A stretch of 64,000 bases of DNA from Nitrospira sp. GTDB lineage: Bacteria > Nitrospirota > Nitrospiria > Nitrospirales > Nitrospiraceae. A program made the translations under genes and the position numbers. Below, one piece after another: positions 43,448 through 52,772 of this stretch; within the stretch, counting starts at the first letter, position 1; every line of letters begins with the position of its first letter. The stretch covers positions 217,938-281,937 of the forward strand of contig JARFXP010000004.1 of assembly GCA_029194675.1 (NCBI GenBank), in the 5' to 3' direction. A model generated the notes under the pieces. That model was not told the DNA's origin. It did no database searches and saw only the letters and a list, made by a program, of their open reading frames with translations.

Positions 43448-44626
43448 CTACTTATCGAATGAACAGATCAGTGACAGAATCACGAGCTGTTGGCCGCGTG
43501 CGAGTCCGATGACCCCAGGGGCGACTTCCCCTCCCTTGAAGAAGCCCCCATTCGGTCCCGTCGATTCGTCATAACGGTATTCCAAACGCAGGAGCGCGCT
43601 GGTCCATTCCCGCACAAACTCGTATTCCAACGTCGTCGTGATCGCCTTGAGCAGTTGTTCCGACCCGGTGATCCGGCCGTCGGGATCCCAATAGACTTCA
43701 GGCCGGAGCGCCACACTCCAAGGTCCTTGCACGTTCCACCGAGCGTTAAAGGCCGCACCCGTCCAAAATGTTCGAGGGTGCCCGACTTGCTCGGCGGCAT
43801 TCTCGGTGCCGATGTCATAGCTGATCGCCAGGACGACAGGTTTTCGTTGCCATTCCAGGATGCTGTCGGAGAAGAACCGCCAGAACTCGAGCGCAGTGTT
43901 GGCTTGATCGGGACCATAATACAGGTTTTGGGTGAACGTGAGATCGGGGCGCAATTTCCAGGCGACCTGGGTCCCATAGCTGAATTGATCATTGATATGG
44001 GAGAGGTAGTTATACCCATTGATCGCATAGAAGCCGACGTTCACGGTGTCACTCACGGGGTACCGAACCCGGAGTCCAAACATAAAATAGGGAGCGTTGT
44101 CCGCTATGTAGGGTCGCGTATAATTCAGGTTGTATTTCGCATAGATGGATTCGTACCCAATGTAGCTGTTGAATAATCCCGCTGTGACCACCAGACCTTT
44201 TCCCATGGGGATCAGATACGACACATTGGCCCGAGAGAAGTGCCGCAGGGTATCCGCGCCGGAGATCGGTTTGTCTCGTTCAGGGACCGGTTGAGGGACC
44301 AGCCCATCCGTGTCATATCCGGCTTGGACCGCGAACTCCATGCCCCATGGGGACGACAGAGAGATGTTCTTCTTGACGTAGGCCAAGGCCATATTGGGAG
44401 CAAACTCATTAACCCGCGCTGTGGTGGTCTTGCTGCGCCATTGGTGATTTTCGGGAAAATTGAAGTCCACGGCATAGCCGAGATCGAGGAAGCCCCCAAA
44501 GTGCCAGCCGGAACTGACAGGTCCGGTATCCTGACTCTGAGCCAGGAGTGGGATGCAAAGAAGAGCGCAGAAAAACAGCCAGATCCACGCTGCTTTCTGT
44601 AACCACGTCACAATGAAAAGTACCAT
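43448..44626 (-). CDS. Outer-membrane beta-barrel porin (OmpL/BBP2-like)
   Basis: 392 residues with a signal peptide (AAWIWLFFCALLCIPLLAQS). The mature part alternates aromatic and polar residues as in barrel strands (WHFGGFLDLGYAVDFNFPEN, GMEFAVQAGYDTDGLVP, LYYGPDQANTALEFWRFFSD, WTSALLRLEYRYDESTGP). GGFLDLGYAVDFN and the FFKGGEV region fit the putative porin-2 group. It is convergent with the YtkA-like gene. The substrate is unknown. Confidence 0.82.
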   Translation of the reverse strand: MVLFIVTWLQKAAWIWLFFCALLCIPLLAQSQDTGPVSSGWHFGGFLDLGYAVDFNFPENHQWRSKTTTARVNEFAPNMALAYVKKNISLSSPWGMEFAVQAGYDTDGLVPQPVPERDKPISGADTLRHFSRANVSYLIPMGKGLVVTAGLFNSYIGYESIYAKYNLNYTRPYIADNAPYFMFGLRVRYPVSDTVNVGFYAINGYNYLSHINDQFSYGTQVAWKLRPDLTFTQNLYYGPDQANTALEFWRFFSDSILEWQRKPVVLAISYDIGTENAAEQVGHPRTFWTGAAFNARWNVQGPWSVALRPEVYWDPDGRITGSEQLLKAITTTLEYEFVREWTSALLRLEYRYDESTGPNGGFFKGGEVAPGVIGLARGQQLVILSLICSFDK

Positions 44627-45072
44627 CGAGATGGTTCCCGGTCAGAGCGGCCGTCAGGATTCGTCAACGATGAACCACTGGAGATCGACCATTGGGGGAG
44701 GTATCGACCAAGACTCGCCGGTTGAGCGTAGTTGACTACGGTATCAACGATCCGAACCAAGGAGAAGGCTGGGAGAAGGAATTTCGTGGTCGGTCGCAAC
44801 GATAATCCCCCGACTAACAGTGGGAGGACTTAGCTTCGCGAGGAATTACCACAGTTTCATTATGTCCCACAAGTTACGATTCCTATTCATGAACTCTGAC
44901 CAAGCATCTTCGGTTTCGAAGACCTTGCGACGTTCACTCGGACCTACCGGACAATGCATTTGCAAGGGTCACCTATGAAAACGACCGTCGAGCGTGAGCA
45001 GGCCAGTTCGCGATGCGCTCTCCCAAACGTCTCAGTGGCTGAGGCGCAGATGACGTTGGTCTGATTGTGAGG
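44627..45072. other. Intergenic stretch of about 446 bases, no supported gene
   Basis: It lies between the cysNC stop and the porin start. Frames here are short, lack ribosome-binding sites and show no family resemblance. No RNA gene, strong hairpin or transposon end was recognised. It may hold the porin promoter. Confidence 0.5.
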
Positions 45073-46920
45073 TTAGATCGAATACTGGAAGATCGGCTTG
45101 GCCCCGATGGCCTGAGCCAGAACGCCTCGGCGTTTTAACTCGTCCAGGATGCGAGCAGTCGCTGCGTCGAAATCCGTCGGGCCACTGAGGACAACATCGG
45201 TATTCGGTGGTGGCTCTTCTTCGGACTTGCTCATGTGGACAGCGATGACCGGTGCGGGATGCACGAGAGTCCTGATCGCCTGAGAAGCCTCTCGATAAGC
45301 AAGGCCGAATGGATTCGTCGTGGAGACAACGATCAGACCGGTGTCGGTGAGCAGGCGTGCGACTTCGCCGTAGCGCCGCGCCATTTCAGTCGTCTGCCCT
45401 CGTTCTTCTTCGCTCAGATCGGCATCCAGCCCACGGCGAAGGTTTTCCCCGTCCAGCAAGTAGGCATGGCGCCCGTCCGCGACGAGGCGACCTTCAAGCT
45501 TTCTAGCCAAGAACGATTTGCTGGTGTGCCGTCCCCCGGTAATCAGGACGACCGCAGCCCGATGGCCATACTGTTGCGCACGATCCTCAACCGTGACTTC
45601 GCCCTTCACCCATGCAAAGTCGCGTCGTCTGGCTTCTTCGCGGAGAAACTCCTGGTCGTCATGGACCAGTTCAGTGATGATCCCACCGCCTGCGATGTCG
45701 TATTCGTCCACGAGGACGAACCGGCCGGTGGATTCGAACGACGTCGACAGATCGAACGCCACCGGCGCTTTTGTACGCAAGGTCAGTTCGGCCACTTGGT
45801 TCTTGCTGATGGTACTGCTGCCCTGTTGCTGAGCGAGGTCCATTGTATCGATGATCCGATGGATCGAGGCCACTTCGCAATCCACTTCTTTTGTCGCCAC
45901 GCGCAGGAGATATTTGCGCCCTTTTTCTAATGGCCGTTTGCCGAGCCAGAACAGATTGGCACGAAAGGCCGTGGAGACGAGGGGCAGATGTTCCTGATGC
46001 GAGGCAACTTCGCCGCGTTCGACAAAGATCTGTTCGTCAAGCGTCACCCCGATCGATTGTCCGGCCTGGCCTTCGGTCGGTTGCGGCTCGATGTTGAAGG
46101 CCTCGACCGTCCTGATATTGGCCCGCTTATTGGACGGCGAGAAGACGAGGTGATCTCCCACCTTTAGACGTCCGGCGGTGATGCGGCCGGTGATGATTCG
46201 GCGTGCATCGAACTTGTAGACGTCCTGCACTGGCAGTCGAAGGGGCTGCTCCGACCGTGCCGCTTCCTTCTGGAAAGCGCTGAGAGTTTCCAAGACGGTT
46301 GGGCCGCTGTACCACGACATCTGCTTGCTGCGGTTGGCGATGTTATCACCGAGCTTGGCACTCACCGGGACAAACTGCGACGGCACGGCTTTGAACTGTC
46401 CCAGAAATTCCCGGTATTCCTTCTCGATCCCGTCGAACACGTCCTGCCGGTAACCGACCAAATCCATTTTGTTGACGACCACCGCAAACTGCCGGACGCC
46501 TAACAACGACAGAAGGTAGCCGTGTTTCTTCGACTGCTCCCTTACGCCTTCCAAGGCATCGATGAGCAGCAATGCCGCCTCGGCACGCGCTGCACCGGAA
46601 ATCATGTTCTTCAGGAACTCTTTGTGCCCGGGTGCATCGATGATGATGTATTGCCGGCCCTTCCACATGAAAAAGGTGCGAGCCGTATCGATCGTAATCC
46701 CCTGCTCCTGCTCCTCGAGAAAGGCATCGAAGAGGAACGCATATTCAAATTCCTTCCCCTGTTGTTTGCAGATAGCCCGTACCTTGTCCAACTTGCCGTC
46801 GGGCAGTGAGCCGGTGTCGGCATAGAGCCGACCCAGCAAGGTGGATTTGCCGTGATCCACATGGCCGACGATGACGATGTTGAGGTTCTCAGATGGCTTG
46901 GTCGTCTCACTCATGGTCAC
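45073..46920 (-). CDS. cysNC: Sulfate adenylyltransferase large subunit fused to APS kinase (CysNC)
   Basis: 615 residues. The N-terminal CysN GTPase has [27 protein letters not shown] and NKMDLVGY and drives APS formation with CysD. Two beta-barrel domains follow (residues about 230-440). The C-terminal APS kinase domain keeps [20 protein letters not shown] and [11 protein letters not shown], but its P-loop reads GGRHTSKS (about 462-469) where GxxGxGKS/T is expected, so kinase activity is doubtful. An ATGA overlap couples it to cysD. Confidence 0.93.
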   Translation of the reverse strand: MTMSETTKPSENLNIVIVGHVDHGKSTLLGRLYADTGSLPDGKLDKVRAICKQQGKEFEYAFLFDAFLEEQEQGITIDTARTFFMWKGRQYIIIDAPGHKEFLKNMISGAARAEAALLLIDALEGVREQSKKHGYLLSLLGVRQFAVVVNKMDLVGYRQDVFDGIEKEYREFLGQFKAVPSQFVPVSAKLGDNIANRSKQMSWYSGPTVLETLSAFQKEAARSEQPLRLPVQDVYKFDARRIITGRITAGRLKVGDHLVFSPSNKRANIRTVEAFNIEPQPTEGQAGQSIGVTLDEQIFVERGEVASHQEHLPLVSTAFRANLFWLGKRPLEKGRKYLLRVATKEVDCEVASIHRIIDTMDLAQQQGSSTISKNQVAELTLRTKAPVAFDLSTSFESTGRFVLVDEYDIAGGGIITELVHDDQEFLREEARRRDFAWVKGEVTVEDRAQQYGHRAAVVLITGGRHTSKSFLARKLEGRLVADGRHAYLLDGENLRRGLDADLSEEERGQTTEMARRYGEVARLLTDTGLIVVSTTNPFGLAYREASQAIRTLVHPAPVIAVHMSKSEEEPPPNTDVVLSGPTDFDAATARILDELKRRGVLAQAIGAKPIFQYSI

Positions 46921-47714
46921 ATGTAACCATCTTTCCTCAGTAACTCCATCCCTCGCCCTTCATCTTGTGCTCGACCGGACCGTTCAGCCACGGTGGTATG
47001 GCGGAGTTCTTCGATAATGTCGTCTACGCTCTTAGCGGTGGATCTGATCGGCGAGGTACAGGGCGCGCAACCGAGGCTGCGATAGCGCGTGCCATCACCT
47101 TTGTCGAGATACAAATCGATGAAGGGAATATTCTCGAGCTTGATGTACTCCCAAATATTGATTTCCGTCCAATCCAGCAGGGGATGAATACGGATATGCG
47201 TGCCGGGAGGAAAGGTTGTCTTGTATTGGTCCCAGAGCTCCGGTGGTTGATCGCGAAAATCCCAGTCTCCGTGTTTATCCCGTGGGGAAAAATAGCGCTC
47301 TTTCGCCCTGGTCCCCTCTTCATCCGCGCGGACGCCGAGGATCACGCCGGTGTAACCTTTATTCTCCAGCAGTTGTTTGAGGCCGTTGGTCTTCAGCGCT
47401 GTGCAGCAGACCACTCGGCCCATCGTGTGGTTCATCCCAGCCGCCAAGGCTTCCTTGTTTTGGCCGACGACCAAATTCAACCCCCACTCCCGAGCCAGAC
47501 GGTCACGGTACTCGATCATCGCCGGAATCTTGTAGCTGGTATCGACATGAAGGAGCGGAAACGGCACATGCCCGAAGAAGGCCTTGCGGGCAAGCCAAAG
47601 CAACACGGTCGAATCCTTCCCCATCGACCACAGCATGGCAAGGTTGTCGAAATGCTTATAGGCTTCTCGAAGGATGTAAACGCTTTGATCTTCAAGTTGC
47701 CGTAGGTGTTTCAT
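46917..47714 (-). CDS. cysD: Sulfate adenylyltransferase small subunit (CysD)
   Basis: Makes APS from sulfate and ATP with CysN. The chosen ATG at 47714 ([19 protein letters not shown]) begins exactly at the conserved domain; an upstream frame adds non-conserved sequence that overlaps the preceding gene. The PP-loop [10 protein letters not shown], the core [13 protein letters not shown], and [20 protein letters not shown] are typical. It has about 265 residues against about 300 in E. coli, and ends with [11 protein letters not shown]. Confidence 0.94.
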   Translation of the reverse strand: MKHLRQLEDQSVYILREAYKHFDNLAMLWSMGKDSTVLLWLARKAFFGHVPFPLLHVDTSYKIPAMIEYRDRLAREWGLNLVVGQNKEALAAGMNHTMGRVVCCTALKTNGLKQLLENKGYTGVILGVRADEEGTRAKERYFSPRDKHGDWDFRDQPPELWDQYKTTFPPGTHIRIHPLLDWTEINIWEYIKLENIPFIDLYLDKGDGTRYRSLGCAPCTSPIRSTAKSVDDIIEELRHTTVAERSGRAQDEGRGMELLRKDGYM

Positions 47715-47733
47715 AGGCTTGTTCCGTAAAATC

Positions 47734-48774
47734 TTACGCCGCGACCGGCTGTCGCACCAATTCATCGAGCTTGCGCCCTGCGGCTCCTCCATCAAGCGCC
47801 GCGCGTGCAGCCGGAAAGCAGGTCGACAGGGACACGCCTTTGCCCGCCGCATAGAGCAACATGGCCGCATTCATCAATACCCAATCTCGCGGCCCACCCT
47901 GCACCTGATTCTGAAGAATGCGCCGGAGCAGATCGGCCTCTTTCTCACGTTGCTCAGGTGGAAATCCTGCCATCTCCCTTGATGGGGCAAACGCTAAGCC
48001 GAAATCTTTCGGAGCCACTCCCAGCGGCATGATGCGCTCATCACGCAGTTCCAGAACTCTCGTCGCCATCGAGGCGGACAACTCCGGATCACCTTCAACT
48101 CCACGGATCACCAATGCTCGTCGGCACCCAAGGATTCGCAAGACCTCGGCTGTCTTTTCAAAATGCGGCGGATGCGTCAACCCTACGACTTGCACCGATG
48201 CCCGAGCGGGGTTCAGAAGCCTGGCGATCGGATGGAACACATTTCTGACGCCGAGCTCTTGACGCATCTCCAGAAATCGATAGAGGGGTGGATGGTACAG
48301 TCCGATATCCAGGTAGGCAAAACCTTTCTTGTTCACGTCTTCGGAAACCATCCTGGGATCGGCATCAACCGGAATGCCCATGGCTCTCAGCACTCCGGCA
48401 CTGCCCGGCCGGCCAGGAATGCCGTCATAGCCGTGCATCAAGACTGCAGCTCCGGCTGCAACTGCAACAATGGACGCGGCAATAGTCGCGTGAAACGTGT
48501 CCTGCTTCCCGGCATAGGTCGGGACATCCACCAGGGCCAAGTCACGCGAGACAACGAGTGGCGGCACATATTGCCGAGCCGCAGCCGTCAGCGCCGCCAA
48601 TTCGGTAACCGATTCCGTTTTGAATCGCATGGCAATGAGAAAAGCCCCAACTTGCATCGGCGTGGCCTCACCCTCAATCAACGCCTTCATCGCCTGTTTG
48701 CACTCATCCCATGTAAGATCCTTGGATGCTTTCGGGCCCTTTGCAATCTTGGCAAGGAGATCTTGAATCGGCAT
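47734..48774 (-). CDS. TrpD/YbiB-like phosphoribosyltransferase-fold protein in sulfate operon
   Basis: 346 residues from the ATG at 48774, one base after the cysH stop. The fold of anthranilate phosphoribosyltransferase is clear: the helical N-terminal domain ([33 protein letters not shown]) and the nucleoside-phosphorylase-type core. The PRPP-binding GTGGD of TrpD is replaced by PTYAGKQD, and KHGNR by MHGYD, so it is probably not a tryptophan enzyme. It is embedded between cysH and cysD, which suggests a role in sulfur assimilation or its regulation (inference). Confidence 0.82.
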   Translation of the reverse strand: MPIQDLLAKIAKGPKASKDLTWDECKQAMKALIEGEATPMQVGAFLIAMRFKTESVTELAALTAAARQYVPPLVVSRDLALVDVPTYAGKQDTFHATIAASIVAVAAGAAVLMHGYDGIPGRPGSAGVLRAMGIPVDADPRMVSEDVNKKGFAYLDIGLYHPPLYRFLEMRQELGVRNVFHPIARLLNPARASVQVVGLTHPPHFEKTAEVLRILGCRRALVIRGVEGDPELSASMATRVLELRDERIMPLGVAPKDFGLAFAPSREMAGFPPEQREKEADLLRRILQNQVQGGPRDWVLMNAAMLLYAAGKGVSLSTCFPAARAALDGGAAGRKLDELVRQPVAA

Positions 48775-48775
48775 G

Positions 48776-49489
48776 TTACGACTTGTGTAGCCCGCATTCG
48801 GTCTTGGCAAAATTCTTCCAGCGACCGGCCCTGGGATCGTCGCCGGGTGCCACTGGGGTGGTGCAGTAGGTGCAGCCGATGCTGGGATAATTTTGATCGT
48901 GCAGAGGGTTGTAGGGAACTTCGTAGACCTTGATGTAGGTCCACACATCGGTCCACGTCCATCGGGCCAGTGGGTTCACTTTGATCAATTCAAATTTCTG
49001 ATCCCACTCAATCAACCCGGCATTCGCACGGGACGGGGCTTGATCACGCCTGATTCCGGTAATCCATGCGTCGTATCCTCGCAGAACACGGGTCAGTGGT
49101 TCGACTTTCCGAAGCCGGCAGCACTGGTCCGGATCTCGAACCCACAGGGCCTCGCCGTACGATTCCGCTTGTGCCTTTGGTGTGAGCAAGGACTTCACCT
49201 GGATAACCTGCGCCGCCTGAAGACCGTATCGTTCAATCACTTGGTCTCGCGTGGCATAGGTTTCAGGAAATAAAAAATCGGTATCGAGATAGAACAACGG
49301 CACCGTGGGATTGACGCGATGGACCATATCGACAAGCACGACATCTTCGGCCCCAAAACTGCAGGCCAGAACAATCTTCTCGTATCGTTCAATGGCCGCT
49401 GTCAGTACATCTTGCGGCTGCTTCGTCTCAAACCAAGCGCTCCAACCTTTGAGCTCTGCGACCAGTTCGGAATGTCCATTAACGGTCAT
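48776..49489 (-). CDS. cysH: Assimilatory APS/PAPS reductase (Fe-S type)
   Basis: Reduces adenylylsulfate to sulfite with a thioredoxin-type donor. Its 237 residues contain the PP-loop-like ACSFGAEDVVLVDM, the Fe-S cysteines Cys123-Cys124 (DQCCRLRKVEPL) and Cys206/Cys209 (GCTYCT), and the catalytic KTECGLH near the end. The CC...CxxC set marks the [4Fe-4S] APS-specific form. It lies 15 bases after the sulfite reductase gene. Confidence 0.95.
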   Translation of the reverse strand: MTVNGHSELVAELKGWSAWFETKQPQDVLTAAIERYEKIVLACSFGAEDVVLVDMVHRVNPTVPLFYLDTDFLFPETYATRDQVIERYGLQAAQVIQVKSLLTPKAQAESYGEALWVRDPDQCCRLRKVEPLTRVLRGYDAWITGIRRDQAPSRANAGLIEWDQKFELIKVNPLARWTWTDVWTYIKVYEVPYNPLHDQNYPSIGCTYCTTPVAPGDDPRAGRWKNFAKTECGLHKS

Positions 49490-49504
49490 GGCGAATCAGA
49501 TCCC

Positions 49505-51997
49505 TTACCCTTCGACCTTCTCCACCAGAATCCGATAATGCGAGGCTTCCGGTTCCAACGCTTCCTGTATCAGCACCTTATGTCCGTCATTCTTAAGGCT
49601 CATCGGCACGTTCTTGATCGGTTCACCCGCGTCGAGCCACACTTCCAACTGTTCACCAGTATCCATCATTTCCAGTTTCAACTTCGTCTTCACATAGTTC
49701 ATTGGGCATGCGACACCGCGCAAATCGTAAACAGGCGCACCCGTTGCAATTGGGATAGCCGGTTTGGTTTCAACTGGTGCAGGCGCGACCGGAGGCTTTC
49801 CTTCTTTCATCGCCGACAGCTTCAGGTCCTTCCCCATCTGATCAGTCGCCGCACGGCAGGCATCGACAAAACCCTTGGCAAATGCCATCTTCTCCCGGGC
49901 CGATTCGGCCGACGTCTCTTTCGGGCCCAGATCGCCGACCTTCTTGCTCAAGTCTCGATAGACGGACGGCACAACACCTTTCTGTGCAATCCTGCTGTCG
50001 AACTCGATGAACGTTTCGGAGTCCGTCGAGGGCTCCAGTCCTTCTGTCACCAGCATTGCCTTAGCGGCAGCCAGTACGGCTCGATAGGATTTGTTCACTG
50101 ATACGGAATACTGATGCTTCTCAACGAGTAACTTCGCTTGGTAGAGCTCTTGATCGGCCTCCAGAATGCCGTTTTCGATCATCTCGAGCGCGCCACCGGC
50201 ACATTCGCCTGGGCCGAGATCCTCAAGGATAAATTCTTCTTCACCCTCCCAATCATAATAAAACGTGGGATCCGCTTCATAAGACGGCACGATGGTGTAC
50301 GGGATCAACTCTTCTTTCAGCTTGTTCTTCCCGACGCGTGCGATGAATTTCGGCAAATTCTCGTTCGCTTGGCGGTCACGCCGGTAGACGTCGATCAGAT
50401 GAGAAATCGCCGCCGGGACGGCCTTCGCCGGCAACTTCACCGTCATCTGGCCGATCTTTGCCGTGCCGTTCACCGAACCACCGAGATGCAATTCATAATG
50501 CGGCGCGACGTGGTCACCAAGGCGTTTTCCAACTCCATGCAGCCCGATCGTTGAAATGTGATGCTGTGCGCAGGAATTATGGCATCCGCTGATTTTGACA
50601 TCGACTCCTGCCAGATCTTCCGGCACACGACCGGCTGGAAACACCTCGGCCAGTGCGCGCGCAAGGCCTTTGGATGATGTGATCCCAAGACCGCAGGTAT
50701 CTGTGCCGGGGCAGGCAATAATGTCTTCAACCAGCTCCGCACCGGGATCTGCCAATCCATGAGACGTCAGATCCTCGTAAAAGTATGGGATCTGATCGAT
50801 AGGAACCCATCGGATGACCAGATTTTGATTGATCGTGGTGCGAAGATTGCCGTTCGAATAACGCTCAGCCAGATCGGCGACGAAGAGCATCTGTTCAGCC
50901 GTAATGTCCCCCATGAACAACTTGATGGCCGCTGTGACATACCCATCTTGTTTCTGCTTGACGACGTTGGTTCGCTTCCACATCTCAAACGGCGTCTCGT
51001 GGCCATTACCATGAGGTCGATTCCCATTTCCGTTGCCGTTCCCAGCTCCATTGATCATGCCGTTGCGGGTCGGCATGATGAGTTTCGGCTCATCCTGATG
51101 CTCAAGCAGAGTCAGGGAACCGTTCTTGGGAAGCGCGTGACCCATAGCAACATAGGCTGCCTCCCAACGCCGTTTGAATTCCTCGAAGCCCAGCTTGTCG
51201 ATCACGAACTTCATCCGGGCCTTGTTTCGATTTTTTCGATTGCCGAGGGTATCGAAGACCTTGATGACGGCCTCAATGCTAGGAATCAGTTCCTCCATTG
51301 GAGTGAACTCACGGAGCAGTTGTGCAATCCGTGGAGTAGAGCCCAGTCCTCCACCCACCACCATTCGAAAGCCGATCACTCCGTCCGCTCGTTTCACCGC
51401 CAGCAAGCCGATGTCGTGGATCGGAGTCAGGGCGCAATCGTGCGCACAGCCAGAGAAAGCAATTTTGAACTTTCGCGGGAGGCTTTGATTCAAGGGGTTC
51501 CGCAACAAATGATACGCGACTGTCTTCGCATACGGCGTCACATCGAATACTTCTCCTTGGCACACGCCGGCGAGGTGACATGCCGTCACATTCCGCACGG
51601 TATTGGCACAGGCCTCCCTGGTGGTCAGACCAACTTCAGCGAGCCCTCGCATGATACTCGGCACATCCTTCAGCTCGACGAAGTGCATCTGAATATCTTG
51701 TCTCGTCGTGACATGGCCGACTCCGGTCGCATATCGGTCGGCGAGCTCCGCCACACGTCGCAGCTGATTCGCGCTGATGCCGCCGAACGGGATCTTGATA
51801 CGGACCATTTGCACACCAGGCTGACGCTGGCCGTAAATGCCGTATTGCAGGCGGAAAGGCTTGAAAATATCGGCAGGGAGCTCTCCGCCCAATGTTCGCA
51901 CGGCTTCAGCCTCGAAGGTTTCTATTTCTTCCAGAATGGCCGGCGGAATCGGATTCGTGACAATTTTGGGGATAGTGAGGGATTCAACTGGGTTCAT
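49505..51997 (-). CDS. Fused nitrite/sulfite reductase with C-terminal TusA domain
   Basis: 830 residues, much longer than a normal assimilatory sulfite reductase. Each half carries a siroheme/[4Fe-4S] signature: C-x5-C at Cys140/146 and C-x3-C at Cys184/188 in the first, Cys429/435 and Cys472/476 in the second. A Gly-Asn linker (GAGNGNGNGN, about 317-334) separates the halves. Residues about 595-730 form a helical domain that might be HEPN-like. The last 75 residues (YDLRGVACPMNYVKTKLKLE) are a TusA sulfur-carrier domain with Cys764, but CPMN instead of CPxP. It probably reduces sulfite to sulfide for cysteine synthesis and may pass sulfur on. Confidence 0.9.
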   Translation of the reverse strand: MNPVESLTIPKIVTNPIPPAILEEIETFEAEAVRTLGGELPADIFKPFRLQYGIYGQRQPGVQMVRIKIPFGGISANQLRRVAELADRYATGVGHVTTRQDIQMHFVELKDVPSIMRGLAEVGLTTREACANTVRNVTACHLAGVCQGEVFDVTPYAKTVAYHLLRNPLNQSLPRKFKIAFSGCAHDCALTPIHDIGLLAVKRADGVIGFRMVVGGGLGSTPRIAQLLREFTPMEELIPSIEAVIKVFDTLGNRKNRNKARMKFVIDKLGFEEFKRRWEAAYVAMGHALPKNGSLTLLEHQDEPKLIMPTRNGMINGAGNGNGNGNRPHGNGHETPFEMWKRTNVVKQKQDGYVTAAIKLFMGDITAEQMLFVADLAERYSNGNLRTTINQNLVIRWVPIDQIPYFYEDLTSHGLADPGAELVEDIIACPGTDTCGLGITSSKGLARALAEVFPAGRVPEDLAGVDVKISGCHNSCAQHHISTIGLHGVGKRLGDHVAPHYELHLGGSVNGTAKIGQMTVKLPAKAVPAAISHLIDVYRRDRQANENLPKFIARVGKNKLKEELIPYTIVPSYEADPTFYYDWEGEEEFILEDLGPGECAGGALEMIENGILEADQELYQAKLLVEKHQYSVSVNKSYRAVLAAAKAMLVTEGLEPSTDSETFIEFDSRIAQKGVVPSVYRDLSKKVGDLGPKETSAESAREKMAFAKGFVDACRAATDQMGKDLKLSAMKEGKPPVAPAPVETKPAIPIATGAPVYDLRGVACPMNYVKTKLKLEMMDTGEQLEVWLDAGEPIKNVPMSLKNDGHKVLIQEALEPEASHYRILVEKVEG

Positions 51998-52038
51998 ATA
52001 CCGATCTCCTTGCCTCCTCTAGAGAGGAGCCTTCTAAG

Positions 52039-52488
52039 TCAAATGTGGTACATCGGATTGCGCTGAGCGTCGATCGTCCGTAGACGCAGCGCCAAGTGTT
52101 CGACAGTAATGTTTTCGAGAACTTTCCGTTCCGCCTGCTGAACTTGCTCCCAGACGTCATCCAACAGCAGCTCCGGCTTGGTGGCATGACGATCGCGTGC
52201 CCGTTGACCGACAAAGGATCGATGAAAGACCGGCCCTTCCAACGCCTCGAATATATCGGCGATCGACATTGCCGCCGGCTCATGCATGAGGAGATACCCT
52301 CCTTGGGCACCTCGCTGGCTTTCTACTAAGCCGGCGTTCTTCATCGCATGAAGAACTTGCTCGAGAAAACGGACGGGAATCCCGTGGCGCCTCGCGATCG
52401 TCCGCGCTTGAATCGGAGCTTCGCTTGCATGTATCGCAAGATCAACGGCTACCATAATTCCGTATGTCGCACGCTTGGACACTTTCAT
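52039..52488 (-). CDS. Rrf2-family transcriptional regulator of the sulfate operon
   Basis: 149 residues. The winged helix reads MKVSKRATYGIMVAVDLAIH, IQARTIARRHGIPVRFLEQV, and GLVESQRGAQGGYLL. No cysteines occur, so it does not bind an Fe-S cluster as IscR does and is closer to CymR-type sulfur regulators. It lies 41 bases upstream of the sulfite reductase as first gene of the operon. A promoter and palindrome in front of it suggest autoregulation. Confidence 0.9.
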   Translation of the reverse strand: MKVSKRATYGIMVAVDLAIHASEAPIQARTIARRHGIPVRFLEQVLHAMKNAGLVESQRGAQGGYLLMHEPAAMSIADIFEALEGPVFHRSFVGQRARDRHATKPELLLDDVWEQVQQAERKVLENITVEHLALRLRTIDAQRNPMYHI

Positions 52489-52496
52489 TCTTTACT

Positions 52497-52511
52497 ATTC
52501 CTGTAGGGAAT
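52497..52511 (-). promoter_or_regulatory. Candidate Rrf2 operator (palindrome at the likely start site)
   Basis: ATTCC-TGTAG-GGAAT is a perfect 5-base inverted repeat with a 5-base spacer. It begins 5 bases downstream of the proposed -10 element, covers the likely transcription start and lies 9 bases before the rrf2 ATG, a fitting position for an autorepressor. Confidence 0.5.
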
Positions 52512-52515
52512 CGAA

Positions 52516-52545
52516 AATATACATTCTTCTCTCCATATCTGTCAA
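52516..52545 (-). promoter_or_regulatory. Sigma-70 promoter of the rrf2-sir-cysH operon
   Basis: On the minus strand TTGACA (52545-52540) and TATATT (52521-52516) are separated by 18 bases. Both hexamers match the consensus well. The rrf2 ATG is 28 bases further on. No competing gene occupies this region. Confidence 0.65.
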
Positions 52546-52772
52546 GATACCAGGAGCTTGCCAGGTTAAGATGATCGTCATTATTTAGCTGGAAGATATT
52601 CTTTGGGGTGAAGTTGAAAGTCCTGATCGAACCGGAAACCAATCTCCTTACTGACTTCATATCTGCAAAGCCATACGGAAAGCCGGCCGGAAGGACGTCG
52701 CGGCCATAGAATCCAATTGACATCGCTTACGCCCTCGGCAATAATCCGCCCTCTTCTTTCGGTGGTGCCTTC

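Noticed and set aside
44608..44799. 63-codon minus-strand frame upstream of the porin
   Set aside because: No ribosome-binding site, overlaps the porin promoter region, and no recognisable protein features.
50759..52066. Plus-strand open frame of about 435 codons
   Set aside because: It lies opposite the well-supported sulfite reductase, with no ribosome-binding site or domain.
52442..52723. 93-codon minus-strand frame overlapping the rrf2 start
   Set aside because: It covers the promoter and operator region and shares bases with the Rrf2 gene in another frame; no family resemblance.
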